A stretch of DNA of 64,000 nt from an uncultured Lachnospiraceae bacterium (GCA_958402795.1 CATXUX010000014.1:18168-82167), one strand, 5' to 3'; positions 8,577-16,988 are shown, counted from the first letter of the stretch. A program made the numbers and translations. The notes: generated by a model not told the origin, from the sequence alone.

Positions 8577-9421
8577 TGACAGGGACCTTGTTTTTGTGTG
8601 CAACTCCGATCGGAAATCTGGAGGATATTACATTTCGTGTCGTCCGTACGCTCAAAGAGGTCGATCTGATCGCGGCGGAGGATACCCGGAACAGTATGAA
8701 ACTGCTGAATCATTTTGATATCCGGACGCCCATGACGAGTTATCATGAATATAATAAATACGATAAAGGGCGGAAACTGGTCGGGAAACTTCTGGAGGGA
8801 CAGAATATTGCACTGATCACGGATGCGGGAACGCCGGGAATTTCAGATCCCGGAGAAGAACTGGTGAAGATGTGTTACGAAGCGGGAATTCAGGTTACGT
8901 CCCTTCCGGGGGCGGCAGCGTGTATCACGGCACTGACGATGTCCGGACTGCCGACGAGACGATTTGCATTTGAAGCGTTTCTGCCGTCCGATAAAAAGGA
9001 GCGGGAACAGATCCTTGCGGAACTGGAACAGGAGACGCGGACGATCGTGCTGTATGAGGCGCCGCACCGGCTGAAAAAGACGCTGGATCTGCTGGCGTCG
9101 AGATTGGGCGGCAGCAGACGGATCACCGTGTGCAGAGAACTGACAAAGCGGCATGAGACGGCCTTTGCAGCTACGCTCGAGGAGGCGTGCGCTTACTATG
9201 AAGCAAATGAGCCGAAAGGGGAATGCGTCCTTGTAGTTGAGGGAAGAAACCGGAGCGAGATGCTTAAGGAAGAGCAGGAACGCTGGGAAGAGATGTCTGT
9301 AGAGGAACACATGGAATACTATCTTTCCAAGGGAATGGAAAAGAAGGAGGCCATGAAGCAGGTCGCCAAAGACCGGGGCGTTCCGAAGCGGGAGATTTAT
9401 AATCTTCTGTTAAAAAAGTAA
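8573..9421 (+). CDS. rsmI: 16S rRNA (cytidine(1402)-2'-O)-methyltransferase
   Basis: A 282-aa tetrapyrrole-methylase-fold enzyme that methylates the ribose of C1402 in the ribosomal P site. The opening LFLCATPIGNLEDITFR, AEDTRNSMKLL, ITDAGTPGISDPGEELV and PGAAACITAL are characteristic. Two Met codons (8573 and 8576) are possible starts. It closes the operon that begins with the decarboxylase. Confidence 0.94.
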   Translation: MMTGTLFLCATPIGNLEDITFRVVRTLKEVDLIAAEDTRNSMKLLNHFDIRTPMTSYHEYNKYDKGRKLVGKLLEGQNIALITDAGTPGISDPGEELVKMCYEAGIQVTSLPGAAACITALTMSGLPTRRFAFEAFLPSDKKEREQILAELEQETRTIVLYEAPHRLKKTLDLLASRLGGSRRITVCRELTKRHETAFAATLEEACAYYEANEPKGECVLVVEGRNRSEMLKEEQERWEEMSVEEHMEYYLSKGMEKKEAMKQVAKDRGVPKREIYNLLLKK

Positions 9422-9513
9422 AACTGGACTGGTTAAATAATTCGTAATTGGCTATTTCGACAATGCCATAATGGTGCTATCATAGTGTCTGCAATTTTGA
9501 GATTGGAGGGATT

Positions 9514-10128
9514 ATGATGGAGAGAAGAAATGAAAAGATTATGAAACTGGCACAGACGGCGCTGTTCGCCGCACTTTGCTATGTTGCTTTTGCGTATCTG
9601 AAGATCAATATTCCGGTACCGGGAGGGGATTCAACTGCACTGCACACAGGGAATGCATTCTGTGTGCTTGCGGCACTTCTGCTCGGCGGCGTATACGGCG
9701 GACTTGCCGGGGCGATTGGAATGACGATCGCAGATGTGATGGATCCGCTTTATATCATAAGCGCGCCGAAGACGTTTGTACTGAAGTTCTGCATCGGTCT
9801 GATCGTGGGACTTGTGGCGCATAAATTTGCAAAGATCAACGAAAGCACGGATAAAAAATATGTTTTTAAGTGGAGCCTGATTGCCACGGTCGCCGGACTT
9901 GGATTCAACGTGATTGCGGATCCGGTCGTAGGATATTTTTATAAGCAGTACATTCTTGGTCAGCCACAGGCGGCGGCAGAGATACTTGCAAAATGGAGTT
10001 CGGTGGCTACGTTGATTAACGCAGTCGTTTCAACGATCCTTGTAGCGGTCATCTACAGCGCGCTTCGGCCCGTGCTGACAAAAGCAGGCCTGATGCATTT
10101 TCAGACGTCTCAAAAAGTAACAGAATAA
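9514..10128 (+). CDS. ECF transporter S component (substrate-binding membrane subunit)
   Basis: A 204-aa protein with about five to six hydrophobic helices. The N-terminus carries the LAQTALFAALCYVAF-type helix expected for contacting the ECF T subunit. The loop GGDSTALHTGNAF and the segment AIGMTIADVMDPLY resemble the HmpT/DUF1393-type S family. The vitamin or precursor substrate cannot be assigned; no THI-box, FMN or other riboswitch is visible in the 92-nt leader. The start follows TTGGAGGGATT. The energising EcfAT module must be encoded elsewhere. Confidence 0.85.
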   Translation: MMERRNEKIMKLAQTALFAALCYVAFAYLKINIPVPGGDSTALHTGNAFCVLAALLLGGVYGGLAGAIGMTIADVMDPLYIISAPKTFVLKFCIGLIVGLVAHKFAKINESTDKKYVFKWSLIATVAGLGFNVIADPVVGYFYKQYILGQPQAAAEILAKWSSVATLINAVVSTILVAVIYSALRPVLTKAGLMHFQTSQKVTE

Positions 10129-10134
10129 AAACAA

Positions 10135-10192
10135 GAAAGAAGAATCGTAACTGCCCGAATGATCGGGGGTGCAGATTCTTCTTTTCTTTTTT
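10135..10192 (+). terminator. strong rho-independent terminator
   Basis: GAAGAATC (10139-10146) pairs with GATTCTTC (10174-10181), with an inner GC-rich hairpin, followed by TTTTCTTTTTT. It ends the transporter transcript. Confidence 0.9.
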
Positions 10193-10246
10193 ATAAAAAT
10201 GGGATATACTACAAACATAAAAACGTAGAGGAAAGAGGAATGTCGA

Positions 10247-10654
10247 ATGAAAGATGATAATTGTATTTTTTGCAGGATTGCGTCGGGTGAGATCCCGTCT
10301 GCCACACTTTATGAGGACGATGATTTCCGGGTGATTCTGGATCTGAATCCGGCGTCAAAGGGACATGCGCTGATTCTTCCGAAAGAGCACTACCGGAATC
10401 TGTATGACATTGATGAGGAACTTGCGGCAAAGGCGATGGTACTGGCAAAGAAAATGATAGGCCGTCTTACCGATGTGCTGGAATGTGACGGCTATAATAT
10501 CGTGCAGAATAATGAAGAAGCAGCGGGTCAGTCCGTGTTCCATTTCCATATGCATATGATTCCACGTTATCAGAATGACGGTGTGGGAATCGGCTGGAAG
10601 CTGGGAAACCTGACAGAAGAAGATAAGGAAGAGATTTTGAGTAAATTAAAATAA
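10247..10654 (+). CDS. HIT-family nucleotide hydrolase (HinT-like)
   Basis: A 135-aa histidine-triad protein, expected to hydrolyse purine nucleoside phosphoramidates or related adenosine nucleotides. The HxHxHxx motif FHFHMHMIPRY is intact near the C-terminus and the N-terminal CIFCRIASGEIPS is typical of HinT. It starts at 10247 after GAAAGAGGAATG and is followed after 15 nt by a sigma-factor gene, so the two are probably cotranscribed. Confidence 0.92.
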   Translation: MKDDNCIFCRIASGEIPSATLYEDDDFRVILDLNPASKGHALILPKEHYRNLYDIDEELAAKAMVLAKKMIGRLTDVLECDGYNIVQNNEEAAGQSVFHFHMHMIPRYQNDGVGIGWKLGNLTEEDKEEILSKLK

Positions 10655-10669
10655 TACCGGAGAAGAACA

Positions 10670-11230
10670 GTGACAGAGAATCATGAATTTGATCGGATTT
10701 ATGATGAGTATAAGAATCTGGTTCTGAAAGCGGCATATAATTACACAAAAGATCTTGAACTTGCAGAAGATGTGATGCAGGATACCTTTCTGGCGTTATA
10801 CCGGGATATGGATGCAAAGAAAGAATTAAAAGATTATACGAATCTCAAGTCGTGGCTGTATACGACGGCAAAGCACAAGGCAATCAACTATAAGAAGAAA
10901 TATTCCAGAGAACTATATGTGGATGAAGAAAGTGAGAAAGACGCGGATATTTTTGATTCTCCGGGGGAAAGTACAGAAGAGGAATATTTTGATACGCTGA
11001 AACAAGAGAAATACGCAGAGCTGCATGAACGTATTTTCTCTGATCTGGAAGAGAAGAACCCACAATGGCACGAAGTGATCATGCTGACATGCTACCTCAA
11101 AATTCCGCAGGTAGAGGCGGCGAAGATGCTGGGGATGAATGCGGATGCACTTTATGTGATGCTGCACAGGATCCGGAAGTGGATCAGACAGAATTATGGC
11201 GCCGAATACGAGGAATTGAACCGAATGTAA
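10670..11230 (+). CDS. ECF-type RNA polymerase sigma factor
   Basis: A 186-aa sigma-70 family protein with region 2 (YKNLVLKAAYNYTKDLELAEDVMQDTF) and region 4 (MLTCYLKIPQVEAAKMLGMNADALYVMLHRIRKW), joined by an acidic linker. It starts with GTG at 10670 after CCGGAGAAG. No anti-sigma gene follows directly. The next plus-strand gene (12418) is a DUF4367-like membrane protein and a candidate partner, but murG lies between on the other strand. Confidence 0.88.
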   Translation: MTENHEFDRIYDEYKNLVLKAAYNYTKDLELAEDVMQDTFLALYRDMDAKKELKDYTNLKSWLYTTAKHKAINYKKKYSRELYVDEESEKDADIFDSPGESTEEEYFDTLKQEKYAELHERIFSDLEEKNPQWHEVIMLTCYLKIPQVEAAKMLGMNADALYVMLHRIRKWIRQNYGAEYEELNRM

Positions 11231-11268
11231 AAGCAGACCGGTCCTGTATCAGTGGGACCGGGCTGCTT
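11231..11268. terminator. bidirectional hairpin terminator between the sigma factor and murG
   Basis: AAGCAG-CCGGTCC (11231-11244) pairs with GGACCGG-CTGCTT (11255-11268). The hairpin overlaps the last codons of murG. The U-tracts are modest on both sides. Confidence 0.7.
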
Positions 11269-12319
11269 CTTCAATCAGACGGATGATCGTTTGGATGGAA
11301 TCCTGCTGACCGGAGTTTTTCATTGCCGCAACATAGGTATCGCGGTGATCATACAGTTTATGAACTGCGTCAAGCAGAGTTTCTTTCGTGACGTTTTCTT
11401 CCTCAAGAACCATGCTGAATCCCTGTTTTTCAAAAGAACGGGCGTTCAGGATCTGGTCGCCGCGGCTGGCATTTGCGGAGAGCGGGATCAAAAGAGCCGG
11501 TTTGTGCAGCGCCAGAAGCTCACAGATGGCATTTGCCCCTGCACGGGAGATCACGATGTCCGCCAGTGCGAAAAGATCACGGAGCTCTTTATTGATATAT
11601 TCAAACTGCTTATAACCCTTTGTCTGCGTCAGTGTCTCGTCTGTTTTTCCCTTCCCGCAGAGGTGGACGATCTGGAACTGCTCCAGCAGTTCAGGAAGAG
11701 CAGCGCGGACTGCGTTATTGACTGCGACTGCGCCGAGGCTGCCGCCCATGACAAGGATGACCGGTTTGTCTGATGTAAATCCACAGAGATCCAGTGCGGC
11801 GATCCGGTTACCGGAGAGGAGTTCCTGGCGGATCGGACAGCCGGAGAGTACGGCCTTCTCCTTTGGCAGACAGTCCATCGTCTCAGGAAAATTACAGCAG
11901 ACCTTTGTGGCGGAAGGAATCGCCAGTTTATTGGCAAGACCGGGAGTCATGTCAGACTCATGGATGATCACAGGTACTTTGTTCTGCTTCCCGGCAGTGA
12001 CGACGGGGACAGAGACAAAGCCGCCTTTGGAAAAGATGACGTCCGGTTTCAGGTCGCGGATGAGCTTCCTCGCCTCGCCGAGTCCTTTTAGTACGCGGAA
12101 CGGATCGGTAAAATTCTGCACGCTGAAGTAACGGCGCAGCTTTCCCGAGGAAATTCCGTGATAAGGGATGCCGAACGGTTCGATCAGCTCTTTTTCGATC
12201 CCGTTATAGGAGCCGATGTATTGAATATCATAACCGCGTTCCCGCAGTTCGGGGATGAGTGCAATATTCGGAGTAACATGTCCGGCAGTACCGCCGCCGG
12301 TAAGTACAATACGCTTCAT
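11249..12319 (-). CDS. murG: UDP-GlcNAc:MurNAc-pentapeptide-PP-undecaprenol GlcNAc transferase
   Basis: A 356-aa GT-B glycosyltransferase that completes lipid II on the inner face of the membrane. The glycine-rich N-terminal loop TGGGTAGHVTPN is diagnostic. GGSLGAVAVN, ISRAGANAICELLAL and LIPLSANASRGDQ complete the MurG pattern. Outside the dcw cluster here, it is transcribed alone against its neighbours. Its start has TGGAGG upstream and a TTGACA-16-TATTAT promoter. Confidence 0.95.
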   Translation of the reverse strand: MKRIVLTGGGTAGHVTPNIALIPELRERGYDIQYIGSYNGIEKELIEPFGIPYHGISSGKLRRYFSVQNFTDPFRVLKGLGEARKLIRDLKPDVIFSKGGFVSVPVVTAGKQNKVPVIIHESDMTPGLANKLAIPSATKVCCNFPETMDCLPKEKAVLSGCPIRQELLSGNRIAALDLCGFTSDKPVILVMGGSLGAVAVNNAVRAALPELLEQFQIVHLCGKGKTDETLTQTKGYKQFEYINKELRDLFALADIVISRAGANAICELLALHKPALLIPLSANASRGDQILNARSFEKQGFSMVLEEENVTKETLLDAVHKLYDHRDTYVAAMKNSGQQDSIQTIIRLIEEAARSH

Positions 12320-12358
12320 AGGAAATAACCTCCATTAAAAAAGATTCATCATAAATTC

Positions 12359-12386
12359 ATAATAACCATATTTAAGAAAATGTCAA
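12359..12386 (-). promoter_or_regulatory. promoter of murG
   Basis: On the minus strand TTGACA (12386-12381), a 16-bp spacer, and TATTAT (12364-12359), 40 nt before the murG start codon. Confidence 0.65.
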
Positions 12387-12417
12387 GTAAATAGCAGGAA
12401 AAGCAAGGGGCAAAAAC

Positions 12418-13332
12418 ATGGATGAACCAAGGAAATTGTCGTTAAAACAAGAGATAGAAAAAGAAGCCGCGCAGATTGAAGAAGAAATCGCGTCCAATCC
12501 GGATCTGGAACAGATCAAGGTTACAGAAGAAATGGACCGTGCGCTGAAGCGGCGGATTCAGGCGTATGAAAGATCAAAAGCCGGGAACGACCGGGATATG
12601 GAGGTGTCCGAAGAACTTGCGCCGGATCTGTCCCGTTTCCGGGTGGTGAACAATCCAGAGAGCGGGCATGAGAGTGCGGAAACAAATCCCGTTAAGACTG
12701 TGAAAACGGTAAAGAAAAGACCTGCCGGAAAACGCCGGGTTCGGATTATGGCAGCTCTGGCTGCGGCACTTGTACTCGCGCTTGGTCTGGGGATGACCAG
12801 TTTCGGCAGTAAGTCTTATTGGAAAGTACTGATTGAGAGAATAACCGGAACGTCAACCGTAGAAATGACAAATGTAGAAGACATGGAAAGCCAGGATAGT
12901 GAAAATCAAGAGAATAAAGCAGAAGTGGAGGCGTATCAGGAGATAAATGATTTAATGGGAAGAACGGTAGTTCGAATGATATATAAACCGGAACAGATGT
13001 ATTTTACAGAGTATGAATTGAATGAAGAGATTCAACAGGCAAGACTATTTTATGAATATCAAACAACAAGTGGAACTGAAACAATCTGTTATACTTTATA
13101 TTTAAATGAGGAAGATTCTTCATGGGGCAAGACAGCAGAAGATGAAAAACTCAGTGAAGAGATTATAACGGTGAACAACATTGATGTGGTAATGAAAGAA
13201 TATGATGTTCCGAATAAAGATATGTGCAGAATGGAAGCGGAGTTTCAATATGAAGGGGTTCATTACTGGCTGGTAGGAATCATGGAAAAAGAAGAAATGA
13301 AAAAAATTGTAGAAAATTTACATTTTTCGTAA
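12418..13332 (+). CDS. single-pass membrane protein with DUF4367-like extracytoplasmic domain
   Basis: A 304-aa protein. An acidic, helical cytoplasmic part (1-95) with basic RKRRV-type residues precedes one transmembrane helix, RIMAALAAALVLALGLGM. A linker rich in Glu, Asn and Gln follows, then a C-terminal domain ending IMEKEEMKKIVENLHFS, which resembles DUF4367. Such proteins often sit beside ECF sigma genes and may act as anti-sigma or sensor proteins (inference). The DNA after about 12880 is visibly more AT-rich than the first half, so the extracytoplasmic domain may have a different origin. Confidence 0.6.
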   Translation: MDEPRKLSLKQEIEKEAAQIEEEIASNPDLEQIKVTEEMDRALKRRIQAYERSKAGNDRDMEVSEELAPDLSRFRVVNNPESGHESAETNPVKTVKTVKKRPAGKRRVRIMAALAAALVLALGLGMTSFGSKSYWKVLIERITGTSTVEMTNVEDMESQDSENQENKAEVEAYQEINDLMGRTVVRMIYKPEQMYFTEYELNEEIQQARLFYEYQTTSGTETICYTLYLNEEDSSWGKTAEDEKLSEEIITVNNIDVVMKEYDVPNKDMCRMEAEFQYEGVHYWLVGIMEKEEMKKIVENLHFS

Positions 13333-13408
13333 AAAGTGCGTAAGGATTTTCAGATTCAGTTGTCTATATAGTAAAGAGACACAAAAAGAGGAAGAGAGGA
13401 AAACACAG

Positions 13409-13894
13409 ATGAGAAAAAAGATGTTATCTGTGATGAGTCTGGTTCTTGTACTGAGTTTTCTGGTCTGCGGGACGGCAAATGCGGCGGACACAGACCCCAG
13501 ACAGGTCGATGGCTCCTATCTGACGATGCAGGAACGTTCGGAGGGATATTCCCCGACGCGGCTGCAGCGCGGCGAATATCTAATGCAAGGAGACAGCATT
13601 ATTTCAAAAGCCGGAAACAGTAAGATTTATGTATATGGAGCGACGACAGCGAATACAACGGTCAATTATCTATCTGTACTCGTATATGTAGAAGAGTACA
13701 ATGAAGCGGCGGACAGATGGCAGCAGATTGACGCATGGGTGGAGACGGCAAACAATACCTATTATGTCTCAACCGGAAAAACGATAAATGTAGACGGCGG
13801 ACATTATTACCGCGTTGTATCGTCACATTATGCGGGAGACCAGCAGCCTTATGATGAGACCATTTCGTTTACGGACGGTATCTGGATTGACTGA
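13409..13894 (+). CDS. small secreted protein, DUF6147-like
   Basis: A 161-aa exported protein with a clear signal peptide (MRKKMLSVMSLVLVLSFLV ... ANAA). The mature part carries the LxxGEYLMQGDSIISKAGNSK pattern, an alternating Ser/Thr/Val-rich beta region and a final ETISFTDGIWID. This is like a family of small secreted Lachnospiraceae proteins that I recall as DUF6147. No function is known to me. It starts after AGAGAGGAAA and ends just before a 30-bp inverted repeat. Confidence 0.65.
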   Translation: MRKKMLSVMSLVLVLSFLVCGTANAADTDPRQVDGSYLTMQERSEGYSPTRLQRGEYLMQGDSIISKAGNSKIYVYGATTANTTVNYLSVLVYVEEYNEAADRWQQIDAWVETANNTYYVSTGKTINVDGGHYYRVVSSHYAGDQQPYDETISFTDGIWID

Positions 13895-13914
13895 CCGTAA
13901 CGCCCACTCACATC

Positions 13915-14059
13915 GCCTCGAGCAATGAAAGCAGTCGCCATGTACATAGATATGAGTAACTGTTTATTAAAGAGAAAAAAGAATTTAATAAGGATCATAT
14001 CCCGGGAACACCACCAACAACAACCCGCGTATATGGCGGCTGCTTTCATTGCTCGAGGC
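13915..14059. repeat. 145-bp element with 30-bp terminal inverted repeats
   Basis: The arms 13915-13944 and 14030-14059 are inverted copies with two mismatches, starting GCCTCGAGCAATGAAAGCAG. They enclose an 85-bp AT-rich core without a gene. It could be a MITE-like element or a long stem in RNA. I see no target-site duplication. Confidence 0.75.
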
Positions 14060-14113
14060 ACAACTTCAAAGACGCATAAGAATATGCGGCATCAGACAAA
14101 AAACAGATTCACA

Positions 14114-14150
14114 AACAGCAGTTGGCAGTTACTTGCCGACTGCTGTTTTT
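14114..14150. terminator. bidirectional terminator hairpin
   Basis: A 14-bp stem, AACAGCAGTTGGCA (14114-14127) with 14134-14147, and T-tracts on both strands. It overlaps the stop of the minus-strand TSCPD gene. Confidence 0.85.
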
Positions 14151-14371
14151 AATGCTTTCGCGAGCTGATCCGGACAGGATGTGGACTTAAAGCCGCACCG
14201 AATCCCTTCCAGCCGTGAGATGGCGTCATCCACGTCCATGCCTTCGACCAGATGAGAAATTCCCTGCAGATTGCCGTTGCATCCGCCGGTGAACGAAACG
14301 TTGTGGATCTTATTATCTTGAATATCGAACTGGATTAGCTTGGAACAAACTCCTGATGGTTTATATTGCAT
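14129..14371 (-). CDS. TSCPD-domain protein (TIGR03905-like)
   Basis: An 80-aa protein. It contains PSGVCSKLIQFDIQDNKIHNV, GGCNGNLQGISHLVEGMDVDD and the TSCPD signature near the end (KSTSCPDQLAKAL). This domain also occurs at the C-terminus of NrdJ-type ribonucleotide reductases, where its cysteines bind zinc. The role of the free-standing form is unknown. The start ATG at 14371 is preceded on the minus strand by GAGGAGGAAGC. Confidence 0.85.
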   Translation of the reverse strand: MQYKPSGVCSKLIQFDIQDNKIHNVSFTGGCNGNLQGISHLVEGMDVDDAISRLEGIRCGFKSTSCPDQLAKALKTAVGK

Positions 14372-14389
14372 GATTGCTTCCTCCTCTGT

Positions 14390-14432
14390 AGTATCATAGG
14401 TGGGGACTTTTTCCCCTCAACATCATTGTATC
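14390..14432 (+). repeat. partial relative of the RNA element at 36654-36694
   Basis: GTATCAT, a GGGG-CTTTT-CCCC hairpin and AACATC occur in the same order and spacing as the right end of the 36.5-kb element. The rest of that element is missing here. Confidence 0.45.
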
Positions 14433-14804
14433 ACAACATCATAAGTAGTATAAATAGTTTGATGGGGAAAAGCAAGGGGTTCTGCACCAAGAATCCGTAT
14501 TTTAATACATTTTTAATAGAGTGTACCATTGACAATACGCTTTATACCGGGTATAGTAAAGAACACAGACAAGCAGCGGTTTCATATAAAGAAGCTGTCC
14601 CTATCTTTTCTTGCTTCGGAAATTCTAATAGTAGAAGCAATATTCAAAAATCTGGAACAAATTCTTCCGGTTTCCGGAAAATTTCACAGATGCATAGTAA
14701 GAAACAATCAATATTTATGAAGGAAAAGCCGTTGCCTGCCGAAAAAATGTTTGTTATAGTAAAGGCAGATAGTTTCTTTATATAGTTTCCGGAAAGGACA
14801 GTAT
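14433..14804. other. non-coding stretch with two promoter-like sites
   Basis: No gene is supported: a long plus-strand open frame here has no family resemblance and unlikely composition. Two sigma-A-like promoters are visible, TTGACA-17-TATAGT (14529-14557) and TTGCCT-17-TATAGT (14732-14760). The second is the likely promoter of the Rpn gene. What the first one transcribes is unclear. Confidence 0.5.
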
Positions 14805-15821
14805 ATGGAGAAAGAAAAAAAGAAAGGCGCAGAGAAAAAGAACCAGACTGTATCAGGAATACCGGGAAATCATGCCCCGGATATCCAGAACGAGGATCTT
14901 CAAGACGTTACGGTACATAATGAAACGGAAGATAAGGTATTGAAAGCATCCGTTCAGTTTTTTGCAGATGTACTGGTTCCATATTTCGGAATTAAAGAAA
15001 AAGTTGTTGCGGCAGCGCCGACAGAATTGATTCATTTGGACTTGAGAAAAATGTTGCAGGATTATACTTTTGCAATGGAAGATGGTTCATGGATACATTT
15101 TGAATTTCAGAGTTCTAATGGCGGAAGTAAAGACTTGAAACGTTTCCGCATGTATGAATCGACTGCGAGTTATGTACATAATGTGGCAGTTACGACATAC
15201 GTTCTTTTTTCGGGAAAGGTGAAGCGTCCGAGAACAACACTGAGAGAAGGAATCAATACATATCGGATACAGCCGATCATCATGCAGAATAAAAATGCGG
15301 ATAAAATGATCAAACGGCTCCAGAAAAAAGTAAAGGATGGAATGCCGCTGACAAGGGAGGATTTAATACCCCTGGTGCTGTGTCCGCTGATGGGTGGGAA
15401 AAGTTCTCAGAAAGAACGGATTCGGGAAGTGTGTCGATTGATTCGCTGTGAGAATACGGTCAGTCAGGAAGAAATTCACAAAATCGAAGCGATGGTATAT
15501 GCAATGGCAGATAAGTTTTTGGAAGAAGCAGAGTTAAAAGAGATAGAGGAGGAGATTAAGATGACACGATTAGGACAGATGCTGCTGGAAGAAGGATATC
15601 AGCAAGGAATGAGTCAAGGTATAAGTCAAGGCATCAGTCAGGGCATAAGTCAGGGCATAAGCCAAGGCGTCAGCCAGGGGGTAAGTCGGGGAATCCAGGC
15701 GTTGACAGAAACATGCAGGGAGCTAGGCGTGCAGAAAGAGGATACAATTGAGCGTGTGATGAAGAAGTTTTCCTTCAGCCGGGAGACTGCAGAGGAATAT
15801 GTGGAGAAATACTGGAAATAA
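14805..15821 (+). CDS. Rpn-family recombination-promoting nuclease/putative transposase
   Basis: A 338-aa member of the Rpn (YhgA-like, PD-(D/E)XK) family, DNA endonucleases that raise RecA-independent recombination in E. coli. The core VLKASVQFFADVLVPYFGI is followed by a catalytic pattern with D86 and E100-x-Q102 (HFEFQSS). The C-terminal part is helical and charged, contains seven GISQ/GVSQ-type repeats, and ends ERVMKKF...AEEYVEKYW. The same ending is found in the fragment at 3425-3670, so this genome has carried several copies. The start at 14805 follows CCGGAAAGG. No inverted repeats flank it. Confidence 0.85.
   Translation: MEKEKKKGAEKKNQTVSGIPGNHAPDIQNEDLQDVTVHNETEDKVLKASVQFFADVLVPYFGIKEKVVAAAPTELIHLDLRKMLQDYTFAMEDGSWIHFEFQSSNGGSKDLKRFRMYESTASYVHNVAVTTYVLFSGKVKRPRTTLREGINTYRIQPIIMQNKNADKMIKRLQKKVKDGMPLTREDLIPLVLCPLMGGKSSQKERIREVCRLIRCENTVSQEEIHKIEAMVYAMADKFLEEAELKEIEEEIKMTRLGQMLLEEGYQQGMSQGISQGISQGISQGISQGVSQGVSRGIQALTETCRELGVQKEDTIERVMKKFSFSRETAEEYVEKYWK
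15609..15692 (+). repeat. seven 12-bp tandem repeats inside the Rpn gene
   Basis: Units of the type ATAAGTCAGGGC, each coding for (I/M/V)SQG. Slippage would change the protein by four residues without a frameshift. Such linker repeats are common in this family. Confidence 0.9.
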
Positions 15822-16130
15822 ACGTGCGGTTGGAAATTTTCGTATGTCAGGATTCGTCCTGACTTCCCATAAACCGACCTTTCAGATTTGTTTTCTTTCA
15901 AGAAGCAGATGATGTTTGGGAGACGTTTTCGTTGAGCGGAAAAGTTCTTTTTTGGTCATGATTACCTGAACTTCATGAGGATTCGGTCAGGTGAGGCAGA
16001 TTCCTGTGGGATGTAGAATTTTGTTGAACGGTTTATCGCGCAAAATTCGAAAAGATGGACTATAATAGCCTCAACACAGTCCGGATCATTGTGTGTTGAT
16101 AAAAAAGAATAGACCAGGAGGAACTTTGTT
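15822..16130. other. intergenic region with small hairpins
   Basis: No gene is seen. A perfect 7-bp hairpin with a TTCG loop (15846-15863) lacks a T-tract. A second inverted repeat, ACCTGA/TCAGGT, spans 15964-15992. A -10 box TATAAT at 16061-16066 probably serves the membrane-protein gene at 16131, but no good -35 box is seen. Confidence 0.5.
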
Positions 16131-16988
16131 ATGATCAATGAGGTGGTAACAGGTACAAACATCATTTACTATCTGATGGCTGCAGTCGGCGTCATTGGAA
16201 TTCTGGCAAAAGTGGTAAATCATATCACCCTTCGCCGGATGCTTGGCGCGGCGTCAAACATGTCTAAGAGTACACACAAGCTGATGAAACTCGTGCGCGC
16301 GAAATACGAGCACGCATGTATGCTGCACGATAATGTGGAAAATACGGAAGCATTTGTGGATAAATACATATATGAGTACAAAGGGAATATTTTCCGTATG
16401 CATACGTGGAGGCAGCTCGAGATCCAGTCTGTGTGGATTTCAGGACTGCTTGCAGCGGCAGGAGCGTTTGCATGGTATCTGGAAGCCGGTTTTTGTGAGC
16501 AAATGTTTCAGTATATTGTGACAGGTGTGGCAGAGATGATTTTACTTTACGTCGTGGGACAACTCTCGGACGAGGATTATAAGATCCGTGCTGTTAAGAT
16601 GTATATGGTAGATTATCTGGAGAATGTCTGCGTATTCCGGTATCGGCGCCAGCGCCGGAATGAAAAAGAGCAGATCGATGTAATCCCGTCGGAGAGTACG
16701 CGGACAGCTTCGGATCTGAGTGCGTCAGGTGCAGCGGGGAATGCCGCATATGCCGCTGCGGGCAGCGGGGCGGACATGGCAGAGTATCCGTCAAATGTCC
16801 GAACTGCAGAAACGGACGACGGAAGCGGTCTTTCGATCAATATTGAAGGACAACCGCGCAAGGCACAGCGTAAAGAAACCGTAAAACAGGTATTTCACCG
16901 CGCATCAAGGGACAAGCCGGAAGAGGAGGACGAGTCTGTGTTAAAAGAAGAAAAAATCCGGCAGATTCTGGAAGAGTTTCTGGCATAG
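16131..16988 (+). CDS. membrane protein of unknown function
   Basis: A 285-aa protein I do not recognise. Hydrophobic helices are visible near residues 10-28, 103-122 and 126-145. Between the first two lies a charged helical loop, which contains MSKSTHKLMKLVRAKYEHA. The C-terminal 110 residues are low-complexity (Ala, Ser, Gly) and charged, ending in a helical EEKIRQILEEFLA. It starts at 16131 after CCAGGAGGAA. It precedes an FHA protein, so a membrane-linked signalling role is possible, but nothing in the sequence proves it. Confidence 0.6.
   Translation: MINEVVTGTNIIYYLMAAVGVIGILAKVVNHITLRRMLGAASNMSKSTHKLMKLVRAKYEHACMLHDNVENTEAFVDKYIYEYKGNIFRMHTWRQLEIQSVWISGLLAAAGAFAWYLEAGFCEQMFQYIVTGVAEMILLYVVGQLSDEDYKIRAVKMYMVDYLENVCVFRYRRQRRNEKEQIDVIPSESTRTASDLSASGAAGNAAYAAAGSGADMAEYPSNVRTAETDDGSGLSINIEGQPRKAQRKETVKQVFHRASRDKPEEEDESVLKEEKIRQILEEFLA

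Noticed and set aside
9422..9513. Vitamin riboswitch before the ECF S component
   Set aside because: The 92-nt gap shows no THI-box, RFN or other known core and no terminator/antiterminator pair.
14366..14785. 139-codon plus-strand open frame
   Set aside because: No family resemblance, no suitable ribosome binding site, and it overlaps the TSCPD start and a hairpin repeat.
15609..15692. CRISPR-like tandem repeat
   Set aside because: 12-bp units without spacers, in frame inside a coding region; no cas genes in the window.
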